This document shows, one piece after another, positions 47,701 through 58,566 of a stretch of DNA of 64,000 bases (position 1 is its first letter; each line of letters opens with the position of its first letter). The stretch comes from Psettodes erumei (lineage: Eukaryota; Chordata; Actinopteri; Pleuronectiformes; Psettodidae): positions 1,794,501 to 1,858,500 of the forward strand of contig JAFBJZ010000872.1 in the NCBI GenBank assembly GCA_016785225.1. Reading direction: 5' to 3'. The position numbers were made by a program, and so were the translations under genes. A model generated the notes under the pieces. The model searched no databases, was not told the origin of the DNA, and worked only from the letters and a program-made list of their open reading frames with translations.

Positions 47701-48098
47701 GGAATTCTGGGAAAATTACAACATAACATCGAAACTCATTTTGAATGTGGCGACAGTAGTGTAATAGTCATTTTACGGGCCAGTAGTTGCCTGACCGACT
47801 GACAGCGGCGTTAGCATAATGTACCTCTTTGGATGACTTGAATATCCGTGCTAACAGGCTGCCTGTCAAGCCGCTAATTCAATAGTGGTGGGGGGGGAGC
47901 TCGACCTTTCCAGAGAGATTTTCCTTCCTAGCACCCGTCAAACCGCAAAACATTAAGTGTGCTCACGACGTTAAACGAGTGTGCACTCGGGGCGATAGCC
48001 GCCGGCGTCTCCCCGCACTGTTAATGTATCAAACAAACCATAAATTCGCGATGAAAGAGCGGAACTGCTTTGTCTTACCTCTCAGTGAAGGAGGCCAT
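38737..48098 (-). CDS. ganab: Neutral alpha-glucosidase AB (ER glucosidase II catalytic subunit, GH31)
   Basis: Twenty-five exons join in phase to 943 residues (human 944): 48079-48098, 47148-47249, 46933-47041, 46428-46555, 45978-46157, 45742-45786, 44376-44433, 44194-44275, 43897-43993, 43634-43814, 43338-43491, 43005-43240, 42787-42913, 42523-42602, 42086-42226, 41717-41813, 41463-41564, 40894-41137, 40646-40710, 40343-40419, 40075-40149, 39808-39921, 39590-39696, 39152-39252, 38737-38846. The enzyme trims the two inner alpha-1,3-glucoses from N-glycans in the ER lumen and so gates calnexin binding. It shows a signal peptide (MAPVLVLWLAVCLGGTWA), the GH31 nucleophile Asp544 in YTWNDMNEPSVF and the acid/base Asp619 in VWTGDNAAEW. 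There is no KDEL; the beta subunit retains it. Exon 1 adds MASFTER before the second Met. Gene order with ints5 matches human. Confidence 0.97.
44775..44795. repeat. Poly(A) tract in ganab intron 6
   Basis: A run of 21 A in the intron between 44434 and 45741. Confidence 0.85.
45188..45232 (+). repeat. Possible tRNA-derived SINE head (weak)
   Basis: CGGTTAGCGCGCTA (from 45191) resembles a polymerase III A box, and GATTCGAATC (45223-45232) a B box. The spacing is short for a tRNA, and no cloverleaf or family match can be shown. It lies in ganab intron 6. Confidence 0.2.
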
Positions 48099-49456
48099 CT
48101 TGATTATGCTGCCGTTTGACTCCGCCCATTTCACTCTGCAACAAAGATCGTTAAAAAGTAAGAGTTTCCACAGTACAGCGAAATATTTATGTAATTAAAA
48201 AAAACACCCAATATGTCGAGAATTAAGTAATTCATTAATTTGTTTTTTCCCTTTAATGTCGATGTTATCGCTGTATCCGGTTGTTATTATAGGATATATG
48301 GATATGAACCTCGTATGAGTAGATGACACGTCATCTCCGACCTCCAGTCAGTGAGGTGCACACTTACGTCCTGGATTTGTCCCACTGCTCACAATGGATT
48401 GTTTTCCGACCAATGCAACGCATAAGCGGTGGAAACACGTGTACAGTCAAATACAATCCATCCTAAGAGCCTTACGACAAATCATAACTTTGTGAAGCCA
48501 TATCCCGCATCAACCCAACCATTCTACCAATGGTCTAAATTTCTTGTTTTGTTTGACCAACATGACAAAGAGCAAAAAAAAAAAAAAAAAAAAATTAAAT
48601 TCACTCTCATTTAAGACCAAGAAAAGCAGCAAATCACACACAGACCCATAAGGGTTTTGCATTTTTACTCAAAAGTGACTTAAAGGATCTATTATGAAAT
48701 TAGTTTGACTCAGTCATTGTCATGCAAAATAATATTTGTTTTGGACTTTTTCATTTTGTGAAGAATTAACTCCTCAGGCCTTTAATCCTTCAATGAAAAG
48801 AAATAATTTCTAAAAGTCCCTTTTTGGTTTACCTGCCACACTGAGGCCTGAGCCTATACCTGTCCATCTCATTATTTCAAGGGGACAGAAGCAAAAATGG
48901 TGAAGGATACTTGATTCAACTATGGTGGTAATCTATGGTAATCTTCAAGGCAACAGTTTGTGGTGCTAAATTTTGTTGAATAATACTTCATCTTCTAGGA
49001 CCAAATGAGGATTTATTTTGTAAAGCGGTTGCACACATAACAAGAGATTCAAGGAATGTTTACAGCCTCGCCTTTGACACAAGAACAATATGGATATTAC
49101 ACAAAAACAATTGACAGACAATTCAGCAGATTTGCATTGTATTTTCACACCGAAATGACATGTTAAGGCTGTTTTCGGCATGGAGCAAATCCTTTATTGA
49201 CACAATACTGTATACAGGTGCATCATTTCTCTTTCTCAGACACAACTTGTTAGAAAAGTTGAAAAATATGGTACAAAAGGTACACCAACATGCGCGCACA
49301 CACACACAAACGCACGCAGCTCTACTTGTATGAAACTTAAGAACAGCCATGGAAACTTTGCAGTGCACTGAGAAATGCAACACAGTATTACATCTATCTT
49401 ACTGCGTCTAGTTATTTCCTGTCACCTGCTCCTCACAGTTTGCTCCCCAGTACTCT
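48099..49456 (-). other. ints5 3'UTR and ganab promoter region
   Basis: ints5 and ganab are transcribed in the same direction. TTTATT at 49193-49198 (AATAAA on minus) would give ints5 a 3'UTR of about 260 bases. The ganab promoter should lie just right of 48098. A poly(A) run is at 48574-48594. No exon is supported. Confidence 0.5.
49193..49198 (-). terminator. Candidate polyadenylation signal of ints5
   Basis: AATAAA on the minus strand about 260 bases after the ints5 stop codon; the first canonical hexamer downstream that I see. Confidence 0.45.
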
Positions 49457-52400
49457 TTAGAGCTGAAACCGCCAACACAGGTGTCCCAATCGATCAATAT
49501 TTTTATGTAGGACACTGTGAATCGGCGCCACGTATCTTGCCACATCACCGTCCCGTGAGAAATCCCGACAGAACAGGCCCTTCTCCGAGCTGAAGACAAA
49601 CTTCTGGGGCATCGGCCCATTTCCCCTCACATACTCCCACACGGCCAGGAGGAGCAGCCTCACCTCGAAGGGAGTGAGGTGGGGGAAGGCTTCGTGGACA
49701 TTGGCCAGCACAGGAGGCAGGAGCTGGCCCTCTCCCATGCAGGAAACCAGCAGGCAGGAGGCCCGGAGGTGCCACGGGGAGTCTGTGGATGACATCTCGC
49801 GGGACGCCTCCCAGTGAGCCAGCAGAGTGGCCAGGAGGCCTCTCAGCACCGCTGAACAGTAGCAGAGAGCCGGGCGTCCGGCCGCCACCACCTGAAGCAG
49901 AGGGAAAAGCACTGGGTGGGCCTCGAAGCAACGTCGAATGTGGATATCTCTCTCCACCGTCGTGCGTGCGTGCTCTTCTGGGGGCCAGGACAATTCCCCA
50001 TTGGCCACATCTGGACAGACGTTTTCCACCAGCGTGACGGCGATGACCTTGGCCGCTTCGGCGTTGATGGGCGGTGCGTCGCCAGGTTCAGATGGCAGTC
50101 GCGAGCCATTGATGGAGCCGTTGAGGCCAGACGAGCTGCAACACTGGACCACGACAGCCAGCAGAGTCTGGACATTCTGCAGAGAAAGGAAAGTGATGGT
50201 GACGCAGTGAAGTCAGTTGTTTCTGCTGCAGCACAATAAACACAAAATACATATTTTATACAAATCTTATTTCCTTTGATCACCCACACAAATCAATACA
50301 GCAAAAAACATACACATCTACACATTCCTGGATATTTTCAACACTTACTTAGACAATACACAAAGATATACATCCTCCTGCAAAATGTTTTACTTCCTTA
50401 AATGTATATAATTTGATATCATTTGTAATGTGTCATCGTCTAATCCACATTTTGCTGTCTCTGCACAGCTACAGTCCTAAAATTGCTGAACTCACCTGAA
50501 TCACACCAGAGGGGTCAGGCAGTTGTGTGGCAGAGCGGACCTTCAGCCCCTTGCCAATCACCCCGGCATGAAATACAGACCACACGCTGCCGGAAAAGTT
50601 GACGGTGGTGCCGAAGCGACAGTTGATGTCCAGCAAGGAGGCTCCGAGGTCAGTGGACACAGAAGGGGAAGGTAGGGGGGCGCCAGACATGTCTGCAATC
50701 TGTCCTCCAAAGATGTCAGCGTTGCCTTTATGCAGCGCTCCCTCAACCAGCTGCTGGAGCACGGCCTTTAGAGTCAGCGCGGAGTACGCAGCCAAGCGGG
50801 ACAGGAGGAGGACTGAGCTGCTCACCGCCTCGCCTGCCATTCCCCCGTCTCTGCCCACCTTGCCCCCTTCTCCTCTCCTCCGCAGAACCAGAAAGAAATG
50901 AGTGACAGCAGCACGGGAGAGCAGGAGCAGGTGTGCTGGGGAGGAAGTGCGTGGGAGGGGGCTACAGGACAGGAGGCGCACCGTGGCATGAGATACGGCC
51001 GGGTCGCCGTGGAGGAGCAGCGGGCCGAAGTCATGGAGGTGCCCTGAGACGGCTGAGCCCACCTGGATGGCCATTGAGGACTGAGCGCCTGCTGATCCTC
51101 GTCTCTCCTCATCCTGACTCTGGATGGCTGCAGCCAGGTTAAGAAGCAGTTGCCTCAGCTGCCGTGGCCCCAGGGTGTGTGTATGGATCTGGGCCACGCA
51201 GCGAGCTACAGCAGCAGGAACCAGCCCCGCCATGCAGGAGGAGAGCGTGGTGTGAAGCTGCCAGGCCAGAGCCAGCTCCTCTGGGTTGCGGGCCTGGGTG
51301 AGGAGCTGGCAGAGGGCCTCGGTGGCCACGCTCGGACCCCCGTACCCCGACAGCAGACAAAGGAGCTGGTGCAGCCACAGGTGGCGCTTTCTCTCCAGTC
51401 GCAGTGTCTCGGCACAGAGCTCCCCCACGTGAGACTGCAGCTCCTCCAAGAAGGGGATGACCCTCTGTGGCTGAGATGAAGCAGAGTGATGGGGATTCCC
51501 TTCGACTCCATCTGAGCGGTTGAAGACCAGTTTATGGAGATGCAGAAGTAGCATCTGGAGGAGACGATCACAACCTTCTCTGACTCCTTCATGAGGGGAG
51601 GGTGTTGGGCCGGAGATGATGACCGAGGCCGGGGTCGCGGTGTCTGCCAGAAAACGGAGGACACGGGCCCCTCCCGATGGACTTTGGCTAATGAGGTGGA
51701 CAGCAAGCCCCAGCATGTTATCCAGTTCCTCTCTGGGCAGACCCTGCAGCAAGGCCTGGAGCTGGAGCAGGACAGGGGGGCGCAACAGCTCTACCAGCTC
51801 TGCAGACACAGCGCCAAAGAGGTTTGGGGACATTGCAGCCAGCTGTAGCAGAAAAGGTACGGCAGCCCGGCGAAGCTGAGGGGAACTCTCCCAGGAGGTG
51901 GAGGATGGCGTGGGAGAAAGAGGGCTTGATGGACTCAGGCTCTCCTGAAACATCCTGAGCAGCTCCCTCCTGATGCTGTCTGAGTGGTGTGCTGCAAGGT
52001 GTCCGAGAATTCCCACCACCGAGCCAATCTTGGGCACTCGGTTGCCTTTATCCATGCCCATCAGCACGAGCCCTTGGTCCTTGGTGCCATGAGAGCAGAA
52101 GTCCTTGAGTCCGCAGGCCAAGACTCGGCTGATGATAGTGCCTGGGAAGGCGGAACCAATGTGAGCCACCACCCAGTCGAAATGTGGGGAATGCTGAACC
52201 GAGGTGTCCAGCAGCGCATCCACGCAGGCATCGGGGCACCAGGCCAGCATGGCGGCTAAACACTGAGAGTAGGCCTCCATGAGGGACCGGGTGGCGGCAC
52301 AAGACATCCACAGCTGGAGCAACTCGTTGAGGCTGGAGGAGTGGGGAGCCACCCTGCGGCCGGCGTGCTTGCTGCTCAGCTGCCCCAACAAGTCCACAGC

Positions 52401-53706
52401 CCAGGCAGATACCAGGGGGGCCCAGGCCCGGGGGTTGAGCCGGATGAACTCTGACAGCACGCCATGGACCTCCTACAGTCAGACAGACATATTAAGTCCA
52501 TTTCCATTTTTGACGCTTTGAGCGACACAAACACACCTCAGGTATTTGTTGTACCTCCCCACTGAGGGTTAAAAATGCCTGTGGTGTTCTAATATTCATT
52601 ACCCTTTAGCCATTACATCACTCGTTGAGTTTTTCGACAAGGGGTTCTAGTTTGAAAAGAAGTTATATGTATGTCCCACCTGTATGATGTCCTCCAGGTT
52701 GGCGCTGACCCCGGAGCTGGCCTCCCCCTCTGTTTCAAGGTTGTGCAGGAAGGCGGAGACATGCTCGTCATACACACCCCTCAGATGCTCCAGCACGGCG
52801 CCCCGACAGGCCGGGACGGAGCGCAGCAGGCGCACAGCACAGCGGGCATGTTCGCGGACGCTGAGCTTCCGGCCCTGAACGGCATCAACGCCACTGATGA
52901 AGGACTTGATCTCCTGAGATAGTTCCTGGGCACTAGAGGAGGAGGAAGAGGAGGGGAAGGAGGGATGACACAATTTGTGACGTGGTAAAGGTTTAGTGCC
53001 CACAAGAAGAAAACGATGAGGAAGAGGAATTAAGAAATGAGTGAGTGTGAGAATGTAAGGTCAGACCACCCAAGGAAGAGAAACATATATATTCAGGGCT
53101 TTCATTATGGATTATTTTGTCAATTAATTGTTTGGTCACTGAAATGTGAGGAAAGAAATTTTGAAAGACAGCAATCTCAGAGCGTCCAGAGTGACAATTT
53201 TACAGCTTGGTTTGTCCAAACAACAACCGCAGAATATTTTATTTACTGTCATACATGATGAAGACCAGCAGCAAATTCACACTTATGAGAAGCTGGGACG
53301 AGTGGACATATTGTTGTTGATGTTGTTTTTGCATTATCTATATTACAATATATGTAGAAGAAAATATGGTGATCTTGCATTAAATATAATACTCCTAAAA
53401 AAATTAAAGAGCAATCAAATCTTCAACCATTAATGGAGTATATGAATAGTCGATTAACTGAACGGTACTAAAGCGTAGCCCTGCTGCCTGTGGTTCAGTC
53501 AGTCCAGTCGCTCTCTTCATGAGCTGCCTCTACAGATCAACACAGTCGTTGTTCGCGCAGTTAACTTGAACGTAAAACAGAAACCAAGCGGACTCGGAGG
53601 TCTGAAGGCTCCTGTCCTCCACCACTCACCTCAGGGCAGTCTGCGGGGTGTGAGTGTGTGAGCTCTGCATCGCTTTCAGCGGACTCCCGTCAAACACCAC
53701 AGACAT
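49457..53706 (-). CDS. ints5: Integrator complex subunit 5
   Basis: Four exons (53630-53706, 52680-52932, 50496-52472, 49457-50176) join in phase to 1008 residues; human INTS5 has about 1019. INTS5 is a helical-repeat nuclear subunit of Integrator, which binds the RNA polymerase II C-terminal domain, cleaves snRNA 3' ends and attenuates promoter-proximal transcripts. Characteristic segments include SAQELSQEIKSFISGVDAVQ, REHARCAVRLLRS, PDACVDALLDTSVQHSPHFD, IGSAFPGTIISRVLACGLKD, WPPEEHARTTVERDI and HSVLHKNIDRLG near the C-terminus. No enzymatic motif is expected. The 1,977-base exon 3 carries most of the protein. The start ATG at 53704-53706 opens MSVVFDGSPLKAMQ, with a phase-2 donor (CTGAG|GTGAGT). 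It is head-to-head with the PLAAT gene. The N-terminal exon is less conserved and therefore less certain than the rest. Confidence 0.96.
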
Positions 53707-55337
53707 CGCTCGGTCTTTTTAACATTAAGGCGTCACATAAAATCCTCCTCCCCGCTAATGTGACTCCGACGTGGACAATTGGGATAGTTTTTGTGTTGTT
53801 AATCTTTTCTTTCTGCCCAATTTTAGGACACAAATACGACGAAAGGGCGCTACAAAGCCGGAAGACGGCTCTTCTTCGTCGCCAGAAAAAAGAAACCCGA
53901 CATAGATTCCTCGCGCCACTGGCGACAACTTGTGGTACTTACATGTATTTATTATTTATTCATTCAGGAATGATTGCGATTGCGATTTATCCCTTAAATG
54001 ATGCATTACCTAACACGATAAAAAAAAAAAAAAAAAAAAGGAGAATAAATCGCGCTCTTTTTAATTAGCATTTTTTGTCTGATGCTGAAATAATAATTTA
54101 ATTTAAAAATGTAATAGCAATATTTTAGCAAGGCTTTAATTTAACCTCCCGTTATTCAATTCATTTACATGTTTTCCTTTTATATTCCGGCTCAAAGTCA
54201 TTGTGTTTTGCCTTTTTAACCCGTGCAGTTTTCATTTCGTGATCACATCATCACGTTTTCTGCACCCTATCTATATCAGTGAGGCGCGGTTTAGTAACAG
54301 AAACACCTCTCTGTATAATGCAAATCCAAAAAAAGTTCCATCAAAAATTTAACATAATGTCATGAAAGTAGGATATTTATTGCAGGGCTGTTGCATTAGA
54401 CAGTTATCATCAATTTAGCCAACGCAATGAACTGGCGAGTGAGAGTATAGTATCCAGTATCCAGTCGAATTTATAAGTCTTTGCTAAGTTATTTATTTAA
54501 TAAATCCCCCACACACACACACACACAACTGTGTATAATCGCAACTTGTATATTTTGTGTATATATCGCTGAACATTGTGCATATATTTTCTACATATAT
54601 ATTTTCTTTTCTCTTGCTACTTTGTCAAGTGAATTTCCCACAAGCGGGATCAATAAACATGTCTTATTAATGCTGTTGGTATTTATACTATTGGTTGGAG
54701 GCGCTTTTATTGTGAAGGCCACGGGCTCCGGCTTAGGAGAGCAACGATCAGCTGATCACTCACAGCTGATATTTGGTGTCGGTGTCTTTGGAGACGTCCC
54801 TGACGTTGGACCGAGCTGAGAGCATCATCGTTAAAGGTAAGAACGTTTGCAAGTTTACGGAAACTGAGCTGTCAGTCGAGGGCCTTTTCGAAGCGAAGCG
54901 TGTTTTACGCGATTCAGTGGAAACATCCCTAAAAACCGACGGCAGCTGAGGGAGATGGGATGATGTAAACACAGACCAGCTAACTACCTCACTTCGACTA
55001 CGATCACGTTTCGTCGCGTGTACTGTCTTTTATTATTTATTCTTACGCGCAACCTTTTTTTCCTATGGAGAGAAGACAATTGTTTCCAAAACTTGTTTAC
55101 GTTGCCTTGGGTTTTTTAGTTAAAAATTTTAATTTCAGTAAAAAAAAAATCTAAAGCCATTCACTCATTCTTTTGTCTTGACAAACAAATGAGCAATCAT
55201 GTTAAATACATTCACATTCCCTATCGCTAAAGTCCCAATGGCATTAAACCTGTATATCATTGTGTCTCATGCGTGGTATTCTTTTCTTTCAGGTGAAAGT
55301 GAAACAAGTCCAACCTTTACAGGGAAGAGAAACGGAA
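53707..55337. other. Divergent promoter region of ints5 and the PLAAT gene, with a PLAAT 5'UTR exon
   Basis: The ints5 start faces right-hand DNA that is AT-rich from about 53930 to 54710 and holds poly(A) 54020-54039 and a CA tract near 54510-54528. A probable noncoding first exon of the plus-strand gene ends at the donor AAAG|GTAAGA (54836/54837). The coding exon begins after TTTCAG at 55292. The exon's 5' end is not defined. Confidence 0.5.
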
Positions 55338-56461
55338 ATGGCGCCAACACTGGTTAGGGAATTATCACTTAATCACAATATAGAAAAATATACCTTAGTG
55401 CTTTTTGACATTACATTATTCGTTATATAATTTCATTTAAATTCATCTTCTATCATTGTTTAGTCCAGATTATATCAGTGAGTCAGGTCAAATATGCTAC
55501 ATCTGTTGTCTAAAATAGTCTGTTACAAAGTCAGACACTTTTTTCTGTGTCTTAATCCAAGTATGATGAGAAACCAAAGCGTGGGGACTTGATAGAAATC
55601 TTCCGGGGCTCCTATCAGCACTGGGCCGTGTACATTGGAGATGGCTTTGTTGTTCACTTGGCACCACCCTGTGAGTCACACCCACACAACTGACAGGACT
55701 TTGACTGTGACTATCAAATCCTAACCAGTCCCATTCTGGAACAAAAAGCACCTTTATCAGATAGCCCACATTCACTGTGACACTTCTTTCAGAGCAGAAC
55801 CTCTTCTTGGGTTATTTTATTGGTTAAACTCATTAAAAATAATAATAAATCAGTAAAATGATGCAAAAATATGTTGCAGTCTTTAGTGCTTACATCCTGT
55901 ACAAATTACAGTATGTCTGTTTCTGTCTGTTATTCCTTTTTATTAATAGCTGAGGACAAGGGTGCAGGTTCCAACAGCGTGATGTCTGTCTTCACTGAGA
56001 AGGCCATGGTGAAGAGAGAAGAGCTGTGGGACGTGGTGGGAACTAACCAGTGGAAAATAAACAACAGCCTGGATGAGGAGTACGAGCCCCGGCCAGTGAA
56101 CGTCATTGTGACAGAGGCCCGTGCATTGGTGGGAAAGGAGCTTCCGTACTGTGTCTTCAGGGGAAACTGTGAGCACTTTGCCAACGAGCTACGCTACGGC
56201 AAGGCTGATTCCCGGCAGGTAGGTCAAGACAAGCTGAATGTTTAGTTCGATTCAGTAGTTTGGTTTATTGAGTGTGAAGAAAGCTGTGCCCATCACAACC
56301 CTGCTCGCTGACTACAAGATGCACATGTGTCTCTGCAGGTGCGCCAGGCAAGGGATGCTGTCATGGTCACAGGCATGGCTGCATTAGTGGGTCTGGGTAT
56401 TGTGGCTCTGGCAGGGGCTCTGTTTGGAGGTGGGAAAAAAGAAAAGAAGAACTCACAGTGA
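55338..56461 (+). CDS. PLAAT (HRASLS) family phospholipase A/acyltransferase, PLAAT3-like
   Basis: Four coding exons (55338-55352, 55562-55670, 55950-56218, 56339-56461) join in phase to 171 residues. PLAAT enzymes are LRAT-type thiol hydrolases with phospholipase A1/A2 and N-acyltransferase activity on phosphatidylethanolamine; PLAAT3 also acts in organelle membrane degradation. The catalytic set is visible: His25 in YQHWAVY, His37 in GFVVHLAPP and Cys115 in the family motif NCEHF. Spacing equals H23/H35/C113 of human PLAAT3. A hydrophobic C-terminal helix (from MVTGMAALVGLG to GALFGG) followed by KKEKKN would anchor it in membrane. The first coding exon supplies only MAPTL and is the least certain part. 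It cannot be assigned to one human PLAAT by eye, since the PLAAT2-5 genes are a recent tandem cluster on human 11q12. Confidence 0.93.
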
Positions 56462-56904
56462 TGGGAGTCCCCGAGTGGCCTGCCCACTGGCTTGATTAAC
56501 AGATCACCAGCAAAGTCTAACTCATATTGATCGGGATAAATCTCAATCACAGCCTCAACTCTGGCTACTTCACAAATTAAGGTGCAAAGATGAAACATGT
56601 TAAAATCTTTTATGAAGACTTGTAGAAGAATTTTAAGGTGACCAAACATATTTGTGGGACTGGGGTTATGATGGGTGTTGAGGGGTCTGCCCTTGTGGAT
56701 TGTAGCTCATGAAGAAATACAGTCGTTATGGCTATTTGATTTATAAATCGTGACTATTATAAGCTATCTACTGAACATACAGTATTAAACAATCAAAATA
56801 AGTTAACATCAGGACATCGTTGCTACATCGCACAGAAAAGCCATGTAATGTCATTTTAATTCCACTTTGTTGTCCTGGCATTTAACAGTTATAAATAATT
56901 TGAT

Positions 56905-56910
56905 AATAAA
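56905..56910 (+). terminator. Candidate polyadenylation signal of the PLAAT gene
   Basis: AATAAA about 445 bases after the stop codon of the plus-strand gene. Confidence 0.45.
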
Positions 56911-58011
56911 TTTGAATTAAAAATAACTGATTGTGAATTTTCATGTCTGTCTACCCTGAAGAAGCACTCACTTGAGGACCAATGCAAGAAAATATTAATG
57001 CTCTTGACCGCTCACCTGTTAAATGGCTCTGTAGATTTAAACCACCTCGGGTCATGCATCACATCTAATTTAGGAAAACATGGTTTTTATATCCTACAGT
57101 AAAAAACAGACAGCCCTTCAATGCAAACCAGAAGCATGAGTTTGTCATTTTTATTTAACAACAGCTCACATGCTACATGATTTGGATCCTCTTTAAAACC
57201 CCATACCAGGACATGAGCGCAAACATTGACAGCTGCTGATTGTGTCACTAGGCTTATCAATACAGCATTTTGAACTGTGATAAAAACCAAACCTCGCAAA
57301 CACCATTTCCAACACAGAGAGGAGGTATGGGGGTTACACTGAAAGGTTTGATTGAAATGCAGAATCTGCTGGTCTGAGACATTTGAGGTCCACCTCTGAA
57401 ATGTTCTGCTAAAAGTTGGTGTTTCTTGGACATGACCCCACAGAGCAGATCTGCGATTAACTAAAGGCACAAATAAAAGGGTAGGAGAAGCTTCTCCTTT
57501 ACCCAGACCACACCCAATATTGACTAAAATTACTGCTGGGTAACTCTCAACATCCGCTGATAATCCCAAAGAATTTTAGGGAGATCTGTGGGATTATTCA
57601 GGTACAAATGTATGACAAGACCTTTGAAAGACTTCAAAATAAAACTCCTTTGATTTCATAAACCGTCCACCACTGTGCAACACCTCATGGGAGACATAGG
57701 TAACGGCATGTATACACAAAGGTGAATTTTCCCTTGAAGCCAGGTTTCCAGCTTCTATTGTACAATGCATTTCCATGGCCCAGCTGCTCCATTCCTCCAA
57801 GTCGTCCGACTGTAACCCGTGAAATGACTCACCTGTCAAGGCCAGTTCATTACAGTAAAATACAGTGTTGTATGTGCAACGTAAACTCAACACATTTCTA
57901 ATTTCTTGCCATGAAGCGTGTCAGGCCACAGAAATACACAAGTGCATGCATGGATTGATTTAAAGTCTTAAACTGTAATTAAGTGAAAGCTGAACTAAAA
58001 CATTCATAGCC

Positions 58012-58013
<2 letters not shown>

Positions 58014-58056
<43 letters not shown>
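58014..58056. repeat. (GT)n microsatellite, about 21 copies
   Basis: An uninterrupted GT tract in the PLAAT-scyl1 intergenic or 3'UTR region, with a (TA)10 tract shortly after at 58112-58131. Confidence 0.95.
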
Positions 58057-58059
<3 letters not shown>

Positions 58060-58566
58060 GAAAAAGAACTTTTCAGTATAATAATAAGTTTGATTCAGAA
58101 ATTTTGTTATACATATATATATATATATATTTGTCATTAAAAAAAAGTTATTTCTTCATGTTATTTTAAGACAGGATTTACCATTTATATACATTTACTT
58201 TACAACTGCAACTTTATGACTTGTGAAGAAAAAGAAAGGGGACATTTTGTTAACTTGTTTTGCTGTAAAGAGAGTGGCTTCATGCTGTTTCATGTCTCCG
58301 TGGGTTTTGTTTTCTACTGTTCCATCTCTGTATTTGTTTGCCTTTGTTACTTTTCCACCCGTCTTTTAGTTCCTTAAAGGCTTAAAAGTTTTCTGCTCAA
58401 CCGACAAACCCCCATTACAGCACCTGTTCACAACATTCGCTGCTTACACGTCTTTCTGGTCCTTTACTTGTGGAATGTCGAGCGTCCATCCACTGCTTTG
58501 CAATCAGTGACTGTGGGTCCTGGTCTTCCCTCTCTGATCCCCCTCATCTCGCTCTCTTTGTCTGCA

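Larger units (their letters stand above)
56462..58566. other. Tail-to-tail region: PLAAT and scyl1 3'UTRs
   Basis: AATAAA at 56905-56910 on plus is a good candidate end for the PLAAT mRNA. TTTATT at 57150-57155 (AATAAA on minus) could end scyl1 mRNA after a 1.4-kb 3'UTR. The region also holds a GT repeat (58014-58056) and a TA repeat. The 160-codon ORF on minus at 57087-57569 has no family resemblance. Confidence 0.5.

Noticed and set aside
53240..53300. TGATGA motif as a possible C/D-box snoRNA in ints5 intron 1
   Set aside because: I found no matching D box and terminal stem at suitable distance.
53658..54068. 136-codon plus-strand ORF across the ints5 start
   Set aside because: It is antisense to ints5 exon 1, ends in a poly(A)-encoded lysine run and has no recognisable domain.
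57087..57569. 160-codon minus-strand ORF
   Set aside because: Lies in the probable 3'UTR region of scyl1, with no motif or exon context.
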